DNA from: Pseudomonas sp. RGM2987
GTDB lineage: Bacteria > Pseudomonadota > Gammaproteobacteria > Pseudomonadales > Pseudomonadaceae
Assembly: GCF_022952855.1 (NCBI RefSeq)
Contig: NZ_JALJDX010000213.1
Coordinates: 1 to 64,000 of the forward strand
Length of the DNA stretch: 64,000 nt
Direction of reading: 5' to 3'
Below are positions 26,139 to 32,081 of the stretch, in pieces (positions within the stretch are counted from its first letter, which is position 1; each line of letters starts with the position of its first letter). The position numbers were made by a program, and so were the translations under genes. The notes beneath the pieces were generated by a model. It did no database searches and was not told the origin of the DNA. It saw nothing but the letters and a program-made list of their open reading frames with translations.

Positions 26139-26164
26139 ACCGCCTGTGATGGCGGTGTTTTCTT
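26139..26164 (+). terminator. possible intrinsic terminator before hipBA
   Basis: ACCGCC-TGTGAT-GGCGGT hairpin followed by GTTTTCTT. The upstream stretch 25952-26138 shows no recognisable gene, so it may insulate hipBA or end an unknown transcript. Confidence 0.5.
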
Positions 26165-26179
26165 GCGTGATGCCAAAAG

Positions 26180-26207
26180 TTGAAATGTCCGCTATAAAGG
26201 ACATAGT
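26180..26207 (+). promoter_or_regulatory. hipBA promoter candidate
   Basis: TTGAAA (26180-26185), 16-base spacer, CATAGT (26202-26207). Operator 1 fills the spacer, a geometry suited to repression by occlusion. The -10 box is imperfect, and TATAAG at 26222-26227 is an alternative. Confidence 0.5.
26185..26204. promoter_or_regulatory. HipB operator 1
   Basis: ATGTCC-GCTATAAA-GGACAT, an inverted repeat with an eight-base spacer. The E. coli HipB site is TATCC-N8-GGATA, so half-site length and spacer agree. Confidence 0.78.
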
Positions 26208-26225
26208 GAGCCTGTTCTGTCTATA

Positions 26226-26243
26226 AGTCCGTTATGGTGGACA
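26226..26243. promoter_or_regulatory. HipB operator 2
   Basis: AGTCC-GTTATGGT-GGACA, again N8, exactly 40 bases downstream of operator 1 and ending three bases before the preferred hipB ATG. Confidence 0.72.
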
Positions 26244-26245
26244 TT

Positions 26246-26497
26246 ATGTTAATCCTCAACCCTTCAGCCCTTGGTGAGAGAGTCCGGACGCTACGGCGTG
26301 GAAAGGGCTATAGCCAGCAGCAGTTGGCCGAAAAGGCTAATTGTAACCGCAAAACGATCATCGACCTTGAGGCAGGTGCAAATGTGGCGGTATACACCTT
26401 GTTTCGGGTCGTCACAGCGCTGGGGATGGCACTGGAGGTTGTCGACAAGCGAATTGATCTCAGATCCCTCGCGGATTTGGTAGAGCATGATGAGTAA
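26246..26497 (+). CDS. hipB: HipB-type antitoxin, XRE-family HTH repressor
   Basis: 83 residues, a lambda-repressor-like HTH (LGERVRTLRRGKGYSQQQLAEKANCNRKTIIDLEAG) with a short C-terminal beta strand region (MALEVVDKRIDL), as in HipB. It represses its own operon and neutralises HipA by binding it on DNA. Start 26246 is preferred because the alternative ATG at 26234 lies inside operator 2; GGTGGA precedes 26246 closely. The reading frame overlaps hipA by 11 bases, which implies translational coupling. Base composition is AT-richer than the flanking metabolic genes, suggesting acquisition. Confidence 0.88.
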   Translation: MLILNPSALGERVRTLRRGKGYSQQQLAEKANCNRKTIIDLEAGANVAVYTLFRVVTALGMALEVVDKRIDLRSLADLVEHDE

Positions 26498-27758
26498 GGT
26501 CAAGCTGCTCAATGTCATGACACCGCAAGGCTACAGCGGCGACCTATCCAAGGGGTCGCAGTTCTCGTTTGCTTACGCGAGCGCCGAGGCATCACGGGAG
26601 GTTTCTCTGGTCATGCCTTATGATCCTACCCCTTCAGTCAGCAACGTCCTTCATCCAATATTTGATATGAACGTACCTGAAGGATTTCTGGCGGACCAAA
26701 TCAAGCGCCGAATGGCCCGGCATATTCAGGTCGACGATATGCGCCTGCTATCGGTAATAGGCGGCAACCAGATTGGGCGGCTAAGTTATATCAATCCTAC
26801 GCAGGCCTCGACGCCCGTTCGTGCTCAAGTCGGTCTGCGAGACATCCTGTCGGCGGACGTTTCACACAGTGTCTTTGATTTTCTGGTCGACACCTATTTC
26901 GAGTCCGGCATTTCGGGCGTACAGCCTAAGGTGTTGGTGCCCGATTTGGACAAGCTGACGGGGGACCGAAAGACCATGCTCAGCTCCGATCTGATCGTCA
27001 AGTCCGGCGCAGAGGAGTACGTCCACCTGGCGCAAAACGAGTTCCTATGCCTGGAAGTTGCTCGACTGGCAGGGTTGGAAACGCCACCCTTCTGGCTCTC
27101 GGAAAACGGTGAGTTGTTTGTAATGGAGCGGTTTGATCTGACCCCTTCGGGTCGGCTGGGTTTTGAAGACATGGCGGTACTTCTCGGTCTGCACAAGGAC
27201 CCTCATGACAACTACAAGTACTCGCAGAGCTACGAGACTCTTGCAGCAGTTGTGGGACAAGTGTGCCGTCATGCCGAACCGGTCCGTGAACTGGAACGGT
27301 TTTTTTCTTCGGTGTGTCTCTCGGTCATGGTGCGTAATGGTGATGCTCATCTGAAGAACTTCGGAGTTATCTATACGCATCCTGATGCACTGGAAACGGT
27401 GCGCTTGGCCCCGGTTTTTGATGTCACCACAACCACGGTTTATGAGCACTACAACCCCAAGTCTGGCCGCTCGCTGGTGGATAGAACGCTGGCAATCAAG
27501 ATGAACAAGGTGAAAACCTACCCTGATCGAAAGCAACTGATCGAGTTCGGTCGCAAGCATTGTAGAGTGGATAAACCTGCCTTGATTATCGAGCGAATCG
27601 CCGATGCCATGAGCCAGGCGCTGGCGATCAATGGAGCGCGTATCCACGGCGAGTTATTGAAAAGCATGCAGGTGGAGTGGGATTGCGGTCGGATCGCAGC
27701 ACTGCATGACCCTGTTTCGTCTCGGTTCAGGGGGACGTCTTGGCAGGAACGTAAGTAG
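26487..27758 (+). CDS. hipA: HipA-type serine/threonine kinase toxin
   Basis: 423 residues. N-subdomain 1 at the start; residues 140-150 (ESGISGVQPKV) are the P-loop segment corresponding to the E. coli SxAGAQEKT loop that carries the regulatory autophosphorylated serine; catalytic loop NGDAHLKN at 284-291 with Asp286; metal-binding APVFDV with Asp312. E. coli HipA phosphorylates glutamyl-tRNA synthetase and causes growth arrest and persistence; the target here is unknown. All key residues are present and no frameshift is seen, so the kinase should be active. ATG 26487 overlaps the end of hipB. Confidence 0.92.
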   Translation: MMSKVKLLNVMTPQGYSGDLSKGSQFSFAYASAEASREVSLVMPYDPTPSVSNVLHPIFDMNVPEGFLADQIKRRMARHIQVDDMRLLSVIGGNQIGRLSYINPTQASTPVRAQVGLRDILSADVSHSVFDFLVDTYFESGISGVQPKVLVPDLDKLTGDRKTMLSSDLIVKSGAEEYVHLAQNEFLCLEVARLAGLETPPFWLSENGELFVMERFDLTPSGRLGFEDMAVLLGLHKDPHDNYKYSQSYETLAAVVGQVCRHAEPVRELERFFSSVCLSVMVRNGDAHLKNFGVIYTHPDALETVRLAPVFDVTTTTVYEHYNPKSGRSLVDRTLAIKMNKVKTYPDRKQLIEFGRKHCRVDKPALIIERIADAMSQALAINGARIHGELLKSMQVEWDCGRIAALHDPVSSRFRGTSWQERK

Positions 27759-27818
27759 GATGTGAGCTTGTTCTAGATAGCGCCGTTTCAGCCAACTTCC
27801 ATGTCACTGAACCGGCGC

Positions 27819-27841
27819 ATCGCGAGCAGGCTCGCTCCCAC
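27819..27841 (-). repeat. REP element, type A variant, single
   Basis: ATCGCGAGCAGGCTCGCTCCCAC form immediately downstream of the broken small gene. Confidence 0.8.
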
Positions 27842-27849
27842 AGGGGGCT

Positions 27850-28134
27850 TTACTCTTCTTGGAGTCCGCGTTGCTCGATCACTCCGAAGACATCCGCGAC
27901 GTCCTGCACCATGATTCGGGCGATATTGGTGATGGTATTGATGTCGTTCGCACTTGAGTCGCGCTACGTCATGCAGGCCATGAGGGTCAGGTAGTCGAGG
28001 GTGGCGTGCAGGCGTTCGCTGGCGCAGGCGTGGAGTTCGGGGAGTGGGGCTGTGCGGTCGATGAAGAGGATGGGATGGGTGGTGGCGATTGGAGTTAACG
28101 GCGTGAAGCGGCTGGATGATTGATTCGTTGTCAT
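27850..28134 (-). pseudogene. small DUF3077-like protein gene with an in-frame amber codon
   Basis: Read from ATG 28134, the frame gives MTTNQSSSRFTPLTPIATTH..., passes a TAG at codon 57 (27964-27966), and continues for 37 more codons ending GVIEQRGLQEE at TAA 27850-27852. Both halves keep the composition of the short Pseudomonas proteins of the DUF3077 kind (an ERLHATLDYLTLMA helix, then a VQDVADVFGVIEQ helix). A single nonsense change from a sense codon (TAG for CAG, GAG or TCG) explains the break. AGGA lies eleven bases before the ATG, inside a long stem of the upstream RNA leader. Family assignment moderate, interruption seen directly. Confidence 0.65.
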
Positions 28135-28136
28135 AA

Positions 28137-28232
28137 GGTTTGATTCCTAAAGAAAAAGAAATGCCACCTTTTTGCTGCGAAACAAACGGGTGGCAGCTAC
28201 ACGCGGGTTCGCAGACCAGGAGGAATCAAACC
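28137..28232 (-). promoter_or_regulatory. structured RNA leader with pseudoknot that sequesters the Shine-Dalgarno
   Basis: Reading the minus strand, GGTTTGATTCCT (28232-28221) is exactly complementary to AGGAATCAAACC (28148-28137), which contains the AGGA of the downstream gene. Inside this 12-bp stem are two perfect 7-bp helices, CTGCGAA/TTCGCAG (28214-28208 with 28181-28175) and TGCCACC/GGTGGCA (28195-28189 with 28168-28162). They interleave and so form an H-type pseudoknot. Upstream (to about 28291) there are further hairpins, AGAC-TTTCGG-GTCT at 28250-28237 and GGCAAAATGCC at 28291-28281. I cannot name the element. All pairs were checked base by base; folding is inferred. Confidence 0.68.
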
Positions 28233-28268
28233 CGGCAGACCCGAAAGTCTCCCGCGCGCAACCGCCAT
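28197..28268 (-). CDS. possible 23-residue leader peptide within the RNA leader
   Basis: ATG at 28268, then 22 codons rich in Leu, Pro, Gly and Arg (MAVARGRLSGLPGLIPPGL...), stop TAG at 28197-28199. It spans the 5' arm of the long stem and one pseudoknot strand, so ribosomes on it would open the structure. No clear Shine-Dalgarno (CATTTT precedes). Could be chance. Confidence 0.3.
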   Translation of the reverse strand: MAVARGRLSGLPGLIPPGLRTRV

Positions 28269-28434
28269 AAAATGAACGCGGGCATTTTGCCTGAATATTC
28301 ATTCGACGGTGTATTCCTCTGTATTGGGCTGCGAAACCCCGTCACCGACCGAAGCCAGCGACGGCCCTAACTATAGAGCGGATTCAGAGCGGATTTTTGA
28401 CCCAACAACCGAGCTGTAGGACGCCCGTAACCTC

Positions 28435-28555
28435 CGTGGCGAGGGAGCTTGCTCCCGCTCGGGGGCGCAGCCCCCGTAAACATTGGGCATAGGGTGAGTC
28501 TGACGAAAAGAAGGGGCCGCTTCGCAGCCCAGCGGGAGCAAGCTCCCTCGCCACG
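28435..28555. repeat. REPIN, type B
   Basis: Inverted pair CGTGGCGAGGGAGCTTGCTC (28435-28460) and its reverse (28528-28555) with inner GGGGGCGCAGCCCCC-type hairpins. Confidence 0.88.
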
Positions 28556-28673
28556 GTGTGTGTTTTCCTACGAGATTTTCAGAAGGGCAGGTGCGCAGTA
28601 TTTGCTGAAGAAATGGCAAATGCTGTGGTTGATCGGGTGCAACCGGTAGAGATTGGTCGGCTGTCAGGCCGTC

Positions 28674-28696
28674 TTCGCGGGCAAGCCCGCTCCCAC
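28674..28696 (-). repeat. REP element, type A, single
   Basis: TTCGCGGGCAAGCCCGCTCC form. Followed at about 28747-28770 by a short CTTTTG tandem run of four copies. Confidence 0.85.
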
Positions 28697-28771
28697 ATTT
28701 GGATCGGGTTAAACCCGCAAGAACAGGTCGGCCGTTAGGCCGCCTCGCTTTTGCTTTTGCTTTTGCTTTTG

Positions 28772-29010
28772 ATCTTGGGCGCCCCATTAACCACAAGGGC
28801 CGAACGCAGGCATTGCATAGTGGGCAACCCGGCATGGATGCCGGGTTAGCCGCGCAGGGCCATGGATGGCCCATCGCGGCGGGCCCACGGAGCAATGCCG
28901 GAGTGAGGGAACACCGAGCCTAGGCGAGGTGCCCAGTGGTGGGGCACAGCCTTTTTTGCTTACTTTTTTTGGCGTTTGAAAAAAAGTGAGCCGCCGTCAG
29001 GGCGGAACCC
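28772..29010. repeat. dispersed, highly folded intergenic repeat (three-way junction)
   Basis: Nested perfect pairings: GGCATTGC 28809-28816 with GCAATGCC 28892-28899; GTGGGC 28820-28825 with GCCCAC 28883-28888; hairpin AACCCGGC/GCCGGGTT 28826-28833 and 28840-28847; hairpin CCGCG-CA-GGGCC / GGCCC-AT-CGCGG 28850-28879. A separate stem ACTTTTTTT/AAAAAAAGT lies at 28962-28987. From memory this wording recurs between genes in Pseudomonas genomes; only one copy is in this window. No credible protein is encoded. Function unknown. Confidence 0.7.
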
Positions 29011-29076
29011 TAAGTCGCCGTTACCGCAGCAATGGATATGCACCCGGTCAAAAAACACACAACCCGTCAGGCCGCC

Positions 29077-29099
29077 ATCGCGAGCAGGCTCGCTCCCAC
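29077..29099 (-). repeat. REP element, type A variant, single
   Basis: ATCGCGAGCAGGCTCGCTCCCAC form. The following 29100-29371 stretch has no recognised gene. A short frame ending 29379 overlaps the start of the next gene by eight bases but has no family likeness. Confidence 0.8.
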
Positions 29100-29371
29100 A
29101 TGGAGCTGTATTCCTCTTCGAGTCTGCGTCGTTCAGTCACTCGAAGGTAGTAAAAATTACTCTTGAATGTAGTCCGTTTCCGAAAAGACTTTTCAATCTA
29201 ACCAAAGCCCGGGCTGGAGCGCTGCGCTTGGGGCAGACTCCGTTTCGTATCCATTGACTGGTAGCGAAGCCGTGATCGAGGAAAAGACCCAATACGCTGG
29301 TCACTACGGGCTCACTTTCTCCGTAACGCGATTGAGCATGATGCTTCACAAAATGGTTCTGGAGCATCCTG

Positions 29372-30013
29372 ATGGATAGCCTCCTCGCCCCCCTGCTACC
29401 GGGGCTTCTGGTGCTTATCGTCTACCTTCTGCTTGCCGCCAGAATAAAGTCATGTACGCGTAGGAAGTGGTGTGGCCTGCTTCTTTCCTCCATCGGTCTG
29501 CTTGTTCTGATTCATAGCCCATCCTGGCTCCAGGATTTGCACACTTACCCCTTTGCATCGGGCGTCATCCTGATGGGCTGGCTGCTGTTCCTGGACCGAA
29601 ACGAATACCGTCGAGCCCGATCAAACACCCCCGCTCATCCGCTTTGGACGGCTCCCACGAGCAACCTGGCGCCGAACTTTCCCACTGATGCGTTGATGCA
29701 TCAACTCCTGCAATTGCTGCACGAGGAGATAGGCCTCTCCAAGCACCAGACGCTTCGACTCGATACGGCCATCAATCTCGACTTCAAGTGCGAGGATCGC
29801 GAGGTCAGACACTTCATTCAGGTGTTTCGACAGGAGTTCTCTGTGCATTCAGGGGATTTCAAAGCCCGCCGCTATGTCTGTTCGCCATTAACCGAGATCC
29901 TGGTCAAATGCCGGCTGCTCAAGTGCCGCCAGAAAATCCCCCTGACCATTGGCATGCTCTACCAGGCGCTAAAAAACCGGCGTTGGAATACCCGGACGCT
30001 GGAAGCTCTATAG
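29372..30013 (+). CDS. two-TM protein with C-terminal DUF1493-like domain
   Basis: 213 residues. Two hydrophobic segments (about residues 7-24 and 34-49, with a third weaker one near 62-74) anchor the N-terminus in the membrane. Residues 110-205 resemble DUF1493, a small acyl-carrier-like family: HEEIGLSKHQTLRLDTAINLDFKCEDREVRHFI, FRQEFSVHSGDFKARRYV and IPLTIGMLYQALKNRRW. I see no Asp-Ser-Leu phosphopantetheine site. Function unknown. GGAG lies seven bases before the ATG. It lies in the accessory stretch between hipBA and the alginate lyases, AT-richer than the core genes. Confidence 0.7.
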   Translation: MDSLLAPLLPGLLVLIVYLLLAARIKSCTRRKWCGLLLSSIGLLVLIHSPSWLQDLHTYPFASGVILMGWLLFLDRNEYRRARSNTPAHPLWTAPTSNLAPNFPTDALMHQLLQLLHEEIGLSKHQTLRLDTAINLDFKCEDREVRHFIQVFRQEFSVHSGDFKARRYVCSPLTEILVKCRLLKCRQKIPLTIGMLYQALKNRRWNTRTLEAL

Positions 30014-30124
30014 AAATGGTTCGGAAAGTCGGTGCACGAAAGATGTGCACGATCCGACACTCGTCCCAGCGGCACTCCAGCAGGGGCATGTAACCTCGCG
30101 GGAGCTGCCGCAGACGGCGATCTA

Positions 30125-30793
30125 TCAAGTGTTGTGATCAATATCCAACTTACTGAACGTCACTTTCCCGCCTTCGCTGGTATAGCCGGAATTGTCCTGC
30201 ACATACACCCCGGCCTTGAAATACAACGGCTTGACCCGCCAGGTGGAGCTGATGGTGGTGTACCAACTACGACCCGCCGCAGTGATGCCAAGATCACCAG
30301 TACGATCCAGATGAATACGGTAGGAAAACGCCTGGGAAATCTTCACTCCACTGGCAACTGTGATGACACGGGCCTTGCTGTCATCGGGACGCATGCGGAC
30401 CTTGGCAACGATGTCGCCGAGGTTGTTGGCATCCTTGTACTGGTACTCCAGCTTCACCATGGGTTTGTTGCTGTCTTTGGTATGGATCTGACCAATGACG
30501 ACTTTGCCGCTGCTGGGCACTTGGTTGACGGTCAGGGTGGCATTCAGAAAGTTGTCGGCTTCGGGGTACAACCAATTGCGCAAGGTGCCGTCTTTGTAGG
30601 TTTCCCGCAGTTCGCTGCGCGGGTAGATCGCGTTTTCAGTCTTTGAGCCGGTGACGGGTGCCCAGAAACGCACCGTGCTGCCATCGGGGCTGAAGTATTT
30701 GTCTTTGAATCCATCCACCAATCGCGGGGTTTCGATGGTTTTTGGTGGGCTCCCTTCAGGGATGCTCAAGTTCCAGGTGGCAAGATCGACCAT
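30125..30793 (-). CDS. polysaccharide lyase family 7 alginate lyase (copy 1)
   Basis: 222 residues forming a single PL7 jelly-roll. The three active-site strands are present: YPRSELRE (Arg59, Glu61), GQIHTKD (Gln102, His104) and YFKAGVYVQD (Tyr191, Lys193). PL7 enzymes cleave alginate by beta-elimination. No signal peptide is seen from ATG 30793 (AAGGA seven bases upstream), so the enzyme may be cytoplasmic or exported by another route; an upstream frame to 30835 adds MGLAVFLLVKKDPN, too short for a signal. It is a tandem paralogue of the next gene with no gap in the alignment. Confidence 0.9.
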   Translation of the reverse strand: MVDLATWNLSIPEGSPPKTIETPRLVDGFKDKYFSPDGSTVRFWAPVTGSKTENAIYPRSELRETYKDGTLRNWLYPEADNFLNATLTVNQVPSSGKVVIGQIHTKDSNKPMVKLEYQYKDANNLGDIVAKVRMRPDDSKARVITVASGVKISQAFSYRIHLDRTGDLGITAAGRSWYTTISSTWRVKPLYFKAGVYVQDNSGYTSEGGKVTFSKLDIDHNT

Positions 30794-31088
30794 GTTCGGA
30801 TCCTTTTTCACGAGTAAAAAAACTGCAAGACCCAATCGGAGGCTCTATTCCAGGCATTTCAAGGCGCCTTCATAGCGCGGGAATCGAACGTTTCACGTGT
30901 TCGTCCGGCGGATGGTTGGCGTCAACTGTCCGTCAGAGTGGTCTTTGCGGCTTTTGTGCCCGAGATGAGTGACCGCTGGTCGGGTATTTATTTTCCCAAT
31001 GGAACGATGGCCATATGAAACCTGTCGCTTTTGCCGGGTCCGGCCAACGGCAAGCGGCAATCCCTGCCGCTACGCGCGTTGAAAGCGG

Positions 31089-31757
31089 TCAAATCTTGTG
31101 CAGGATTTCCAACTGGCTGAACGTCACCTTTCCGCCTTCCGTGGTGTAGCCGGTGTTGTCCTGCACGTAGACACCAGCCTTGAAGTACAGCGGCTTGTCC
31201 TTCCAGGACGGATCAATGGTGGTGCGCCAGTTGAAGCCCGCTGCACTGATACCCAGCGCACCCTTGGGGCTGAGGTGGATCATGTAGGTAAAGTTACGAT
31301 CAAGCTTTACACCGGTGGCCACGATAATGACCTGACCTTCTTCGTCATCGGGACGCATGCGCACCTTGGCGACGATGTTGCCGGTGCTCGTTTTGGTCTT
31401 GTACTGATACTCCAGTTTCACCATCGGGCTGGTGCTGTCCTTGGTGTGAATCTGACCAATAACGATCTTGCCAGTGCTCGGCACCTGGTTGACGGCCAGG
31501 GTGGCCCGCAGTTGATTATCGGCTGCCGAGTAGAGCCAGTTGCGCAGCGTGCCGTTGCTGTAGGTTTCACGCAGTTCGCTGCGCGGGTAGATCGCGTTGG
31601 CGGTCTTGCTGCCTGTGACGGGCGACCAGAAAAACAGCGTGCCGGTATCGGCGTGGAAGTATTCGTTCTTGAAGCCTTGGGCCAGTCGTGGGGTTTCAAT
31701 GGTCACCGCCGGGCTGCCTTCAGGGATGCTCAGGTTCCAGGTAGAGAGATCGATCAT
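31089..31757 (-). CDS. polysaccharide lyase family 7 alginate lyase (copy 2)
   Basis: 222 residues, aligned without gaps to copy 1; I count 157 identical positions. The same active-site residues are conserved (RSELRE, QIHTKD, YFKAGVY). Differences cluster around residues 31-45, 121-127 and 151-186, which are surface or substrate-groove loops in this fold, so specificity may differ (mannuronate against guluronate). No signal peptide. AGGA lies seven bases before ATG 31757. Its upstream region resembles that of copy 1, so promoter and gene were duplicated together. Confidence 0.9.
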   Translation of the reverse strand: MIDLSTWNLSIPEGSPAVTIETPRLAQGFKNEYFHADTGTLFFWSPVTGSKTANAIYPRSELRETYSNGTLRNWLYSAADNQLRATLAVNQVPSTGKIVIGQIHTKDSTSPMVKLEYQYKTKTSTGNIVAKVRMRPDDEEGQVIIVATGVKLDRNFTYMIHLSPKGALGISAAGFNWRTTIDPSWKDKPLYFKAGVYVQDNTGYTTEGGKVTFSQLEILHKI

Positions 31758-32081
31758 GTTCGTGTCCTGCGTAACTGTGTAAAAAATATGCGTGGCTAGG
31801 CGAAGGCTCTAACCCGCACTTCTGGGGGCGACCTGACACACCGGAGTAAGCTTTTTGTCGTGTTGTTTCGGCGGTGAATTGACGTCAATTGATCGTCACT
31901 GGAAGGCATTGCAGTTTCTGTGCCCGAATGGGGTGACCGTTAGTCGGCTATTTCGGGCTTTATCTGGATGATGGCGCGATGACACCTACTGCTTTTCAAA
32001 ATCACCGTCTAGAGTGAGATCACAAGTATTTGTCAGCTTTGCTACGTAAAAAACGGCGTGGCGCCCGATAAGAGAAGCAGC
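31758..32081. other. upstream region of alginate lyase copy 2, duplicated
   Basis: 31861-31987 aligns with 30899-31020: TTTCTGTGCCCGAA/TTTTGTGCCCGAGA, GTGACCG..GTCGG.TATTT and GGCGTCAA/TGACGTCAATTG are shared. A palindrome TTGACGTCAA sits at 31879-31888. Regulator unknown. Confidence 0.6.

Noticed and set aside
29272..29379. 35-codon frame (GTG start) overlapping the DUF1493-like gene start by eight bases
   Set aside because: The overlap is suggestive of coupling, but there is no ribosome binding site, no family match, and the frame is not closed by a clear start.
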